NCBI RefSeq assembly: GCF_003955665.1
Contig: NZ_RXHU01000075.1
Location: 1 to 64,000, forward strand
Length of the DNA stretch: 64,000 nt
Direction: 5' to 3'
Origin: Paenibacillus whitsoniae
GTDB taxonomy: Bacteria; Bacillota; Bacilli; Paenibacillales; NBRC-103111
Part shown: in pieces, positions 34,219 to 42,016 of the stretch
Layout of the letters: each line of letters opens with the position of its first letter
Numbering within the stretch: the first letter of the stretch is position 1
Made by a program: the position numbers and the translations under genes
The notes under the pieces: generated by a model
What the model was told of the DNA's origin: nothing
Database searches by the model: none
The model's input: the letters and a program-made list of their open reading frames with translations, nothing else

Positions 34219-35604
34219 TTACAGCTTCCAACCTGGCAGGTAGGCCTTCGTATTGTGCAGCATGCGGTCAAATAGCTCCTCCGCCTGCGACACGCCGATC
34301 GTTACCAGCGGATCGCTTACGAACGCTTGGAACGCAAGCGCTTTATCCTTCTTCAGTGCAGCTTGAAGAATCAGTTCTTGATTCATCGCGTGCTGCAGCA
34401 CTTGGTTATGAACAGCCAGCGGAAGCTTGCCTGCATAAACCGGACGCAAGCTATTTGCCGAGAAGACGGCATTCGTCTCCACGACGACGCCGTGCGGAAT
34501 GCCTTCCATTTGCCCGACGTTTGGCACATTGACATTGGTTACGAACGACTGCAGGCCAATCAATCCTTTCAATTGCCGCACTTCTTCTTCGCCGGATGCC
34601 TTCAGCGGGAGTTTCTCTTCACCCGACAGCAGCTTGCCGTAATAGTCCGCTGTAGCCGCGTTCTTTTCAATCCGGCTCTGCACGGTAGTTAGACCGAATT
34701 TCCAGTCATATACCGTGTCTGGATTTTTTAAATACCAAGGCGGCATAAACTCTGCCAAATGACGATCTCCTGCAGCTGCAATGACGCCATAGCGCCGGAA
34801 CAGATCGAATTTCACGCGGTTGGCCGAAGTGTACGGATTCGTCTTCCAGGCGTCTTTGTTATGCTCGAAGCCTGTTTCATAGTAGCGATCCACAAATTCG
34901 CTGTACATCGGCAGCAGGTCCGTACCGAGATATGTCGCTTGATCAATCCAGGTAAAATGATTCAGACCCAGTACATTCACTTTAATCTGATCGCGGTGCA
35001 GCCCATCGATCCCCTCCATATCCTTCAGCATGCGGATCAGCAGGCTTTGCGTACCGAAAATCTCATGGCAGCAGCCGAACGCTTTGATTTTCGGGAAAAC
35101 CTCGTAGAGTGTGCGCGTGCACAATGTCATGGGGTTCGTATAGTTGAACACCCAAGCATCCGGCGAGTATCGTTCAATCGCTTGCGCCAATTCGACGTAC
35201 ATCGGAATCGTGCGCAAGGCTCGGATAAGCCCGCCCGGTCCCGTCGTATCACCAACCGCTTGGTAAATGCCGTATTTTTCAGGCTCATGTACGTCTGAAT
35301 TCATTTCCTGAAACGTGCCCGGCAAAATAGAAATAAAGACGAAATCGCACCCCGTCAACGCTTCTTGCAGGGTAGGATACGCCTTATACTGCCACTTGGC
35401 ATTGGCTTCCGGGTAGTCGGATACCGAATTGCCCAATTTCTCATTGTGACGTGCCTTGTTATAGTCGAGGTCGTACAAGCGAACTGTCCCCGAAAGCTGA
35501 TCATCGAGCGCTAAATCCGCAATCAGATTTTTGGCCCAGTACATCGAGCCCCCACCGATATAAGCGATTTGAATCTCACTGACTTTTCCACTCGCAAATT
35601 TCAT
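34219..35604 (-). CDS. GH4 family NAD/Mn-dependent glycosidase, probable alpha-galacturonidase (LplD-like)
   Basis: 461 residues. The N-terminal NAD fold has IAYIGGGSMYW; NYTNPM (154-159) and CHEI (179-182) are the GH4 signature and metal-ligand motif. Family members with CHEV at this place, including B. subtilis LplD, were described as alpha-galacturonidases, while CHSV marks alpha-galactosidases, so CHEI favours a uronidase. The enzymes use NAD and Mn and work by oxidation-elimination. I set the start at the ATG at 35604 with a perfect AAGGAGG site; the longer ORF to 35694 includes the promoter. It is the first gene of the 26-35.6 kb operon and has a regulon-box promoter. Specificity is inferred from one motif. 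Confidence 0.9.
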   Translation of the reverse strand: MKFASGKVSEIQIAYIGGGSMYWAKNLIADLALDDQLSGTVRLYDLDYNKARHNEKLGNSVSDYPEANAKWQYKAYPTLQEALTGCDFVFISILPGTFQEMNSDVHEPEKYGIYQAVGDTTGPGGLIRALRTIPMYVELAQAIERYSPDAWVFNYTNPMTLCTRTLYEVFPKIKAFGCCHEIFGTQSLLIRMLKDMEGIDGLHRDQIKVNVLGLNHFTWIDQATYLGTDLLPMYSEFVDRYYETGFEHNKDAWKTNPYTSANRVKFDLFRRYGVIAAAGDRHLAEFMPPWYLKNPDTVYDWKFGLTTVQSRIEKNAATADYYGKLLSGEEKLPLKASGEEEVRQLKGLIGLQSFVTNVNVPNVGQMEGIPHGVVVETNAVFSANSLRPVYAGKLPLAVHNQVLQHAMNQELILQAALKKDKALAFQAFVSDPLVTIGVSQAEELFDRMLHNTKAYLPGWKL

Positions 35605-35673
35605 GTTGCCCTCCTTGATATCGTTCCAGTTATCCATGTAACTCCTGAACGAATTGAACATCTTGTCGCTCTC

Positions 35674-35735
35674 AGTATAGGCAACGAACCTCATTTGGGG
35701 GATGGCAAAACTTCAGCAGGGTTGTGATTTTTTAC
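35674..35735 (-). promoter_or_regulatory. Regulon-box promoter of the GH4 operon
   Basis: Minus strand: box 1 GTAAAAAATCACA from 35735, box 2 TGAAGTTTTGCC from 35715 (20 bases), -10 TATACT from 35679 (36 bases after box 2). Confidence 0.65.
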
Positions 35736-35753
35736 ACTTTATTTAGAGACAAT

Positions 35754-35795
35754 AAAAAGACGCTACTTGACATTCCGTCAAGAGCGCCTTCTTCC
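35754..35795 (-). terminator. Rho-independent terminator of the SLH-lyase gene
   Basis: On the minus strand GGCGCTCTTGAC pairs with GTCAAGTAGCGTC (one bulge), followed by TTTTTATTG, directly after the stop codon at 35798. Confidence 0.8.
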
Positions 35796-35797
35796 GC

Positions 35798-38700
35798 TTA
35801 TTGATTATAAATGCGATACAAGAGAACGGCGACTTCAGCGCGTGTAGCCGATTTCAGTGGCTCCAGTTGGCTTCCGCTTCCTTGAATCAGCTTGTGGTTC
35901 AGCAGTTGTGCAATACTTTCTTCGGCATAGGCGGCGATCGCCTGATGATCCGTAAAGCCTTCAAGCGCAGTAGGAACAGCCGCAGCCGTCAAAGTGCCTG
36001 CCTGTTTCAGTGCCCGTGCAACCATCGTCATCATGTCCTGACGGGTGATGCGCTCATTCGGGGCGAAGCGATTCTCTTCCTTGCCATTTACGATACCGAG
36101 TGCTTTTGCAATGAGCACCTCATGATAGAAGAAATCGGACACCTGCACATCGGCAAAGCTTGCCGATGTTTTCGCTGACAAGCTCAACGTCCTCATTAAC
36201 AATGCAATGAATTCTCCTCGTGTAACCGCAGATCCCGGATCAAAGCTTTGATCCGATTTGCCTTGGATGATCCCTTTGGCGGCAAGCACTTCAATTTCAT
36301 GAGATGCCCAGTCGTAGCCCTTTAAGTCCCCAAAGTCTCGCTCAACGTATCCAACCGCATACTTGCTGAAATGGGTGGTCGTAAACGTCACCCTTCCACT
36401 GGATGCATCGTACTTCCCGCTTGGAACAGGAATTGCTTTTCCTGTGTCGTCTACGTACCAGATCATGATATGCTCAGGATTACTAAGCTCCTCCGCCGTC
36501 GGCTTATATGGAATCGCAATCTGTACCGGGGCCGCCGGATCGTTGAATCCCTTCGGCTTACCGTCCACGAGTAAGGTGACATCAATCAAAGGTCTATCGC
36601 CGATCTGCTGTCGGACCGCAGGTGAAAGCAACGTGCGGTCGGCTGCTGCAACCTTTAGCTTCACTTCGTTGGCAGCACTCAGCTCATGGCTTGCAAACAT
36701 GTTGCCCGGCAGCGTCACAATGCCCAGATCAGAACGGATCTCAGTCGTGCTGTCTGCCTTGCCGCTGCTGATGGAGGCCGGGGAAATCGTCGCCAGGTAA
36801 GCTTGCTCACCGGGCACAAGTGTCGCTTCAATAATGTTGTGCCCACTCTCAGCGCCCTTGCCTGGACCAGTTTCTGTACCTGAACCCGGGTACGTATCTG
36901 AACCAGGGTCCGTGTTTGAATCAGGATCAGAATCCGAACCAGGATCCGGATCTGCCGGAACACCAAGCGTCGTTACCTGCAGCGGCAATCCGCCAAGCGT
37001 TTCATATACAGCACCATAGACAGACTCATTGACAGCTCTAACCCTGAAGTTATACGTTGTCGCAGGCAGTAAGCCTGTGACCTGAAACTGGTATACGTTT
37101 GACGGAACGGTTGCGACTTTCGCTTCGCCCTGATATACCTGATAGCTTTCAGCAGGTATAGTGGTTGTTGCGCCTGTCCAATTCAGCTGCGTTCCGGTCC
37201 CCGTCGTGTTGGAGGCACTCAGCGTTGAATTGCCTGTAAATGAGATTGGACCATACGCCTTCACTTCGTTGACATTAATATCCCCATCGACTTCATCGAC
37301 CGTAAACTTGATGTATCTGGCATGAATTGGCGCCGGCAGCGTCAAGCTCTCGGCAATTTGCGTGATTGCAGGATTGCCGTATTTCCCTTGTGCTACCCGG
37401 TCATCGGTCACGATTTTCGTCCATTTGGCACTGTTCGGATCCTTGAAAGCATCTCCGTCGGTCGCGTAGTAAAACGAAACTTTCTTCAGCTTGTTCTGAT
37501 AGCTGTAGTATTCCAGCGTATTGACCGGTGTAACGGCCCCAATGTCCACCATCATCCAGGCCGTGGTGGAGCCTTTTAACGCCACCCATCGCGACCCATC
37601 GTTGTTGTCCAGCGCTTTGCTTGCGCTGTAGCTGCTGGTATCATCGTTCCACACCCTTGGATACTGGACTTCCTTGTTATAGAGCAAATTGTCCGATCCG
37701 TGCTGAATACCGGCCGTTACCACTGAGGCTTGGGCAGCTTGGGCGGATAACGCTCCTCTGCGAATCGCATAGATTTTCACTTGATACGAGGTGCCCGGCG
37801 CTAAATCCTTTAGCTTATACGAGGTGCCTGCATACTCGTCCGCTACAATGCGTTCGACAGCGTCCGTCACCAGGGACACCCGATAGCTTTGCGCATCAGC
37901 GACAGGCTCCCAGGCAACGCTAATCGTCTTATCTGTAGAAGCCGTAACGGTTGCAGAAGCCGGCGGATTCGGAATAATCGGACTGCCGTCCGTTTGCAGC
38001 GTATGCACTTCGCTTTCCGCCGACATCAGCGGCTTGAAGGAATAGGGATCGTTGTACACGTTGCGCACAGATAAATTGTACACGGCTCCAGGGTCAAGAT
38101 TCGTAAAGGTGTAGCTATTTCCTTCTACATTGTCGACCAATACTTTGCCGTTATCGTAAATGACAAAATGATCGGACGGCACATCATCCCACGAAATCGT
38201 CGCTTGCGAACCCGTCGTGTACGCGACTTGAACATTTTTCGCTTTTTGCGGAGCGTTATAGATCTCGAGTTCAGTAATGCGTGGCGGCCCCGTCATCGTG
38301 AAGGTGGGAATGCCATTTGTTGTCCCTGCGCTATTGGAGCCTGAACCATTCTCAACATACAGCTTAATGTAACGGGATGAGTACGTTGTATCTAAGTCAA
38401 TCGTATATGTTTTATTCGCCGTATCTTCGCCTCCGCTGTTCGGGCCGCTGTACGTAAAAACCGGGCTTGCGCTGAATGGAATCGAATTCAACGTGCTCTC
38501 TGTATGATCGGTCTCATCGTCCGATATCCACATATTCATTGTTTTGAGCCGGGCTGTTTTCATAAAAAGCTTGAGCTGACTGAAGGTCATCTTCTTCCCG
38601 AGATCCACGACAACGGACCCCTTCTTGGAGCTCTCCGTACCGATCCAGCTCAGATCGCCCAAGGCAGAATTGTTGTCTTGAGGCACTGCCGTTAAGTTCG

Positions 38701-39928
38701 AATACACAACCGGATCGATTTGGACACCATCGACAAGTCGCTCAGCGTGCGCATTCGCCAGTTGCATGGCATTACCTGATGTAGCGCCAAAATTGTACGC
38801 CTTTTTGCCGTAAGCCAAATTCACGGGTGACACGTCAGCAGCTGCTTTGTACAGCGTGATATCGGAAAGATAGATTTTGGCATCCTTCACGTTCGGGTTG
38901 GATTTATCCGCTTTCCGGTAAATCCCCCATTTCGGACGGTTGATCATGTTCGGTATCGCCGGATATGGCCCTTCGAATGTGTTGCCGTTGTATTTAATTT
39001 CCGGTCTGCGCCAAACGTCCAGCACCCGGTCAGGGTCATCATACGCCATCAGCACCTCGCCCGTCAGCGCATCTTTCATCTGCATCGTGACCCAACCGTA
39101 TTCGGAATTCAAAATTTTCACCGTAATATCGAGCCATCTGTCCTTGATGTTGTCTAATGGAATGCTGGCCAGCGTTTCCTGACCTGCATCCGTTCCGATA
39201 TCCGCGTACCGGAATTCGAGGTTCTGCTTCGCTGAAGAGGAAATCGTAAACGTCAGGATCGGATTGCCGTCTTCCGAACTTGAGAAATTAGGGAAGTTAG
39301 CCTTATCGTGAAGCGGCAAATCTTGAACGCCTGCCCCCAGCGAATTGTAAGCTTTATACTGAAAAATATGAAAAAAGCCATCCGGCTTCGGAATATCTTT
39401 GTCAATTTTGAGATTCCAATGATACGCCGTAATATCATTCTCAAGGCCGATGCGATCCCGGCTTTCCTCCGGCGGTCTGATTTCAATGCGTTGGCGGTCA
39501 TCATTGCCGCCAGACCAAGTCCCTGTCTCGCTATTGTAAGTCGCATTATGCAAATAACAGGAGAGACAATCACTTCCGTTAACTTCCACCTTGAATACGT
39601 CTTTTCGCAAGACCGGATCATAATAATTGGCCACATGTCGCGCCGCTTCCTCGCCCATGATGGCACGCGCCGTTTTAGTTGCGCCTTCCACCGGGTTGTC
39701 AGTCCCAAATGCTTCACCAAAAACATCATAAGGTGATCGGTTCGGATCCGCTTGAACCGTCACCGAGTTACCGCCATGGCTGGCGATAAAAGCCGGATCC
39801 AGGATATCTTGTTGCGTGGCGGCAGCAGCTTTCGAAAGCATTGCGCCTGGCCATGGTGCCAGTTCCAGCACAACGGCCAATGCCAGTCCGACAGAGATAA
39901 TTTTCTTTATTCGCTTCGATGCAATCAT
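35798..39928 (-). CDS. SLH-anchored multidomain protein with polysaccharide-lyase-like domain
   Basis: A secreted surface protein of about 1376 residues. Signal peptide (SKRIKKIISVGLALAVVLEL, cleavage after AAA near 35); lyase-like jelly-roll (about 45-360) with DDRQRIEIRPPEE, GFFHIFQYKAY and NRPKWGIYRK; F5/8-type carbohydrate-binding domain (about 363-550); two fibronectin III domains (about 555-735); second F5/8 domain (about 745-890); third FN3 (to about 990); Asp/Pro/Gly/Ser linker; a ZU5-like beta domain (about 1040-1200); and three SLH repeats (about 1205-1376) for cell-wall binding. The ATG at 39928 is chosen for its AAGGAG site and signal peptide. No promoter is seen, so it may be read from the small lyase gene upstream. 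Substrate unknown. Confidence 0.85.
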   Translation of the reverse strand: MIASKRIKKIISVGLALAVVLELAPWPGAMLSKAAAATQQDILDPAFIASHGGNSVTVQADPNRSPYDVFGEAFGTDNPVEGATKTARAIMGEEAARHVANYYDPVLRKDVFKVEVNGSDCLSCYLHNATYNSETGTWSGGNDDRQRIEIRPPEESRDRIGLENDITAYHWNLKIDKDIPKPDGFFHIFQYKAYNSLGAGVQDLPLHDKANFPNFSSSEDGNPILTFTISSSAKQNLEFRYADIGTDAGQETLASIPLDNIKDRWLDITVKILNSEYGWVTMQMKDALTGEVLMAYDDPDRVLDVWRRPEIKYNGNTFEGPYPAIPNMINRPKWGIYRKADKSNPNVKDAKIYLSDITLYKAAADVSPVNLAYGKKAYNFGATSGNAMQLANAHAERLVDGVQIDPVVYSNLTAVPQDNNSALGDLSWIGTESSKKGSVVVDLGKKMTFSQLKLFMKTARLKTMNMWISDDETDHTESTLNSIPFSASPVFTYSGPNSGGEDTANKTYTIDLDTTYSSRYIKLYVENGSGSNSAGTTNGIPTFTMTGPPRITELEIYNAPQKAKNVQVAYTTGSQATISWDDVPSDHFVIYDNGKVLVDNVEGNSYTFTNLDPGAVYNLSVRNVYNDPYSFKPLMSAESEVHTLQTDGSPIIPNPPASATVTASTDKTISVAWEPVADAQSYRVSLVTDAVERIVADEYAGTSYKLKDLAPGTSYQVKIYAIRRGALSAQAAQASVVTAGIQHGSDNLLYNKEVQYPRVWNDDTSSYSASKALDNNDGSRWVALKGSTTAWMMVDIGAVTPVNTLEYYSYQNKLKKVSFYYATDGDAFKDPNSAKWTKIVTDDRVAQGKYGNPAITQIAESLTLPAPIHARYIKFTVDEVDGDINVNEVKAYGPISFTGNSTLSASNTTGTGTQLNWTGATTTIPAESYQVYQGEAKVATVPSNVYQFQVTGLLPATTYNFRVRAVNESVYGAVYETLGGLPLQVTTLGVPADPDPGSDSDPDSNTDPGSDTYPGSGTETGPGKGAESGHNIIEATLVPGEQAYLATISPASISSGKADSTTEIRSDLGIVTLPGNMFASHELSAANEVKLKVAAADRTLLSPAVRQQIGDRPLIDVTLLVDGKPKGFNDPAAPVQIAIPYKPTAEELSNPEHIMIWYVDDTGKAIPVPSGKYDASSGRVTFTTTHFSKYAVGYVERDFGDLKGYDWASHEIEVLAAKGIIQGKSDQSFDPGSAVTRGEFIALLMRTLSLSAKTSASFADVQVSDFFYHEVLIAKALGIVNGKEENRFAPNERITRQDMMTMVARALKQAGTLTAAAVPTALEGFTDHQAIAAYAEESIAQLLNHKLIQGSGSQLEPLKSATRAEVAVLLYRIYNQ

Positions 39929-39976
39929 GTGTTGTTTTGCTCCTTCCACTCCAAAGTCGTGATGTGCAAACGAACG

Positions 39977-39998
39977 GGCGTTCACACATGTGAACGCC
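39977..39998 (-). terminator. Hairpin between small lyase 1 and the SLH-lyase gene
   Basis: GGCGTTCAC and GTGAACGCC form a perfect nine-base stem around ACAT. No T-run follows, so it is more likely a processing or attenuation element than a full stop. Confidence 0.45.
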
Positions 39999-40026
39999 GT
40001 TGGATCACCTTTGGAGGCTCCTTGAT

Positions 40027-40830
40027 TTACTTGATAATTTGAATGTTGGCGAATTGAATTTTCGCTTCCGGCATGTTGTCATAAATTTTGCGGTAAATGC
40101 CCCACTTCGGCCGATTAATGGTAGCTCCCTCCCGCCAGTTATCCTTGGTGCCGCTGTAGGACATGAGCACGGTGCCATCCAATTTCTTCAGTGTCATGTT
40201 GATGGAACCGCTATCCGTATGCTTGACGGTGACGGATGCTTCCACCCACTGGCCGTCAATATTGGAGAAAGCTGTCTGCGCTAAGGTCTCCACTTGGTCC
40301 ATCGTGGCGCCGATAGGACTGTGTCGGAATTTGAGATACCCCCCCTCCAACGAGAAGGTCAAAATCGGTGCTCCATCATCCCCGTCCTGCGCCTTCAATT
40401 GGAAGATATGATGAAAGTTGCCTGATGGCGGCATTGGATATGGGCTCACGGCTCTAAACTGCCACTTGTAGGTGGTGGTCTCCCCTTGGCTTGCCTTCAC
40501 ATTACTTGGAGAGCTCTTGTAGGCTTTCATTTCAACCCGCTGGCGATCTGTATTGCTGCCGTCCAAAGCTGCCGTGTCCGAAGCGGTGCCGACCTTAATC
40601 TGCAAAACATTGCCGACGTGCGTGGAAGTCGATTCATATAAATGGCCAGAATCGGTAGGTCCGTCTACGGGATCCGATCCCAGATATTGCTGTAATATCG
40701 CTAAAGCACTTAATCCTGTATTCGGCCCGTCGGAATTAATCGTTACCGTAGAAGCATAAACCGTTGTTGCAATAACAAATGAACTAACAAGCGTGGTGCT
40801 CAGTGTGATCCATTTTAAGCGTTTTTTCAT
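40027..40830 (-). CDS. Secreted single-domain polysaccharide-lyase-like protein (copy 1)
   Basis: 267 residues with a Sec signal peptide (KKRLKWITLSTTL..., cleavage after VYA near 26) and one jelly-roll domain. Conserved marks are NTDRQRVEMKAYKSSPS, TTYKWQFRA, FHHIFQLKAQ, QWVEASVTVKH and INRPKWGIYRK. I read this as the heparin-lyase-I/glucuronan-lyase (PL13/PL20, Pfam Polysacc_lyase) type of fold by motif memory; no search was possible. The ATG at 40830 has GGAGGG seven bases upstream; the longer ORF to 40872 lacks this. It is a paralogue of the next gene upstream and has a near-identical regulon-box promoter. Probably a free extracellular enzyme that cuts a uronate-containing polymer; activity is inferred. 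Confidence 0.82.
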   Translation of the reverse strand: MKKRLKWITLSTTLVSSFVIATTVYASTVTINSDGPNTGLSALAILQQYLGSDPVDGPTDSGHLYESTSTHVGNVLQIKVGTASDTAALDGSNTDRQRVEMKAYKSSPSNVKASQGETTTYKWQFRAVSPYPMPPSGNFHHIFQLKAQDGDDGAPILTFSLEGGYLKFRHSPIGATMDQVETLAQTAFSNIDGQWVEASVTVKHTDSGSINMTLKKLDGTVLMSYSGTKDNWREGATINRPKWGIYRKIYDNMPEAKIQFANIQIIK

Positions 40831-40899
40831 TATCTTCCCTCCAAATAAATAGTCAGATAGAAAATAAATCAATAGCCGGAACGTCTTCCGTCTACAAGT

Positions 40900-40913
40900 C
40901 GCAAGCGCTTACA
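40900..40913. promoter_or_regulatory. cre-like site upstream of small lyase 1
   Basis: The minus strand reads TGTAAGCGCTTGCG, two mismatches from the cre consensus, about six bases past the -10 at 40919-40924. The same element precedes small lyase 2. Confidence 0.5.
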
Positions 40914-40918
40914 AATTA

Positions 40919-40980
40919 ATCTTACGATAGCTATCGAAATTGGAATATGTGGTATTTTATGGTCTGCTGTGTTTTATTTA
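40919..40980 (-). promoter_or_regulatory. Regulon-box promoter of small lyase 1
   Basis: Minus strand: box 1 TAAATAAAACACA from 40980, box 2 ATAAAATACCACA from 40960 (20 bases), -10 TAAGAT from 40924 (36 bases after box 2). Confidence 0.7.
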
Positions 40981-41007
40981 AAATCTTCTTGCCAATCATC
41001 GCAGCTT

Positions 41008-41790
41008 CTACTTAATGATCTGGAAATTAGCGAATTGAATGTCAGCTGTCGGCATGCCCGTTGTGATTTTACGGTAAATTCCCCACTTCGGTCGGACGAT
41101 GTCCGCCCCGCTTCTCCACATATCCTTAGTGCCGCTATAGGACATGAGTGTATTGCCGCTGGATACGTCTTTCAGTGTCATACTCAGGCTACCACTGTCG
41201 CTAGCCTTGAATTTGACTGTTGCTTCCACCCACTTGCCGACGATATTGGACTTTGGAGTTTGCGCAAGCGTAGTAAGCGGACCGTTCGGGCTGTGGCGGA
41301 AGACGAGGTTATTCCCATCCAAGGTAAAAGTGAGAATCGGATCGGCTTCCTCCGTCCCATTTTTCGCTTTAATCTGGAAAATATGACAAAACGATGATTG
41401 TCCGAAGTCGTTCATGACTCTGAAAAGCCATTTGTAGGTGACTGTTTCGTTTTGCTTGGCCACAACGTTATCCGGCGATTTGTCATAGCCTTTGAGCTCC
41501 ACCCGTTGGCGGTCGGTGTTGTCGCCATCATAATCGCCGCTATCATTCAAGTGGAAATTGAATACATTTCCGACGCTCGCAGAAGTCGTTTCACGAATGT
41601 GCACAGAATCCGTAGGCCCGTCAACAGGGCTCGGTCCGAAGTATTGCTTGAAAATTTCCAATGCTGATTTTCCCGTATTCGGGCCGTCCGAATTCATTGT
41701 AACCGTTCCGGCAAATGCCGTTGCGCTGAATGTGATCGTCGATAGCAGCGCGACTCCCGCCATCATGCCTTTATAACTTTTCTTCATATC
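41008..41790 (-). CDS. Secreted single-domain polysaccharide-lyase-like protein (copy 2)
   Basis: 260 residues with a signal peptide ending near SATAFA (26) and the same domain as copy 1: NTDRQRVELKGYDKSPDN, VTYKWLFRV, FCHIFQIKAKNG, KWVEATVKFKASDSGSLS and VRPKWGIYRK. The start ATG at 41790 has GGAGG eight bases upstream. Both genes begin their mature part with the same pattern (SDGPNTG, then a Gln-Tyr and PVDGPTDS), and their upstream regions match as well, so gene plus promoter were duplicated together. Expected to be a small secreted lyase or binding protein acting on the same polymer as the giant SLH proteins. Confidence 0.82.
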   Translation of the reverse strand, partial: DMKKSYKGMMAGVALLSTITFSATAFAGTVTMNSDGPNTGKSALEIFKQYFGPSPVDGPTDSVHIRETTSASVGNVFNFHLNDSGDYDGDNTDRQRVELKGYDKSPDNVVAKQNETVTYKWLFRVMNDFGQSSFCHIFQIKAKNGTEEADPILTFTLDGNNLVFRHSPNGPLTTLAQTPKSNIVGKWVEATVKFKASDSGSLSMTLKDVSSGNTLMSYSGTKDMWRSGADIVRPKWGIYRKITTGMPTADIQFANFQIIK

Positions 41791-41864
41791 ATATTCCTCC
41801 AACATTAGATTTGGTCAGATAGAAACGAAGGATGCTGTAGGCAGAACGTCTTCCACCCCTATAT

Positions 41865-41878
41865 CGCAAGCGCTTACA
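41865..41878. promoter_or_regulatory. cre-like site upstream of small lyase 2
   Basis: Same 14-mer as at 40900-40913 (TGTAAGCGCTTGCG on the minus strand), about seven bases past the -10 at 41885-41890. Confidence 0.5.
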
Positions 41879-41884
41879 AAAATA

Positions 41885-41946
41885 ATCTTACGCTAAACAA
41901 TTAAATTGGAATATGTGGTATTTTATGGTTGGCTGTAATTTCCAAT
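41885..41946 (-). promoter_or_regulatory. Regulon-box promoter of small lyase 2
   Basis: Minus strand: box 1 ATTGGAAATTACA from 41946, box 2 ATAAAATACCACA from 41926 (20 bases), -10 TAAGAT from 41890 (36 bases after box 2). Confidence 0.65.
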
Positions 41947-41981
41947 AATCCCCTTCATTCCAGCACTTCCAATCATGCAAA

Positions 41982-42007
41982 AGACCGCCAAGCAAGCTTG
42001 GCGGTCT
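41982..42007 (-). terminator. Rho-independent terminator of the giant lyase gene
   Basis: AGACCGCCAAG and CTTGGCGGTCT form a perfect 11-base stem, followed by TTTTGC on the minus strand, just after the stop codon at 42017. Confidence 0.85.
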
Positions 42008-42016
42008 GGGAGTGAA

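Noticed and set aside
36840-36960. Asp/Gly/Ser/Pro repeat as a separate repeat element
   Set aside because: It is an in-frame linker between beta domains of the SLH-lyase protein, typical of secreted multidomain proteins, not a mobile or regulatory repeat.
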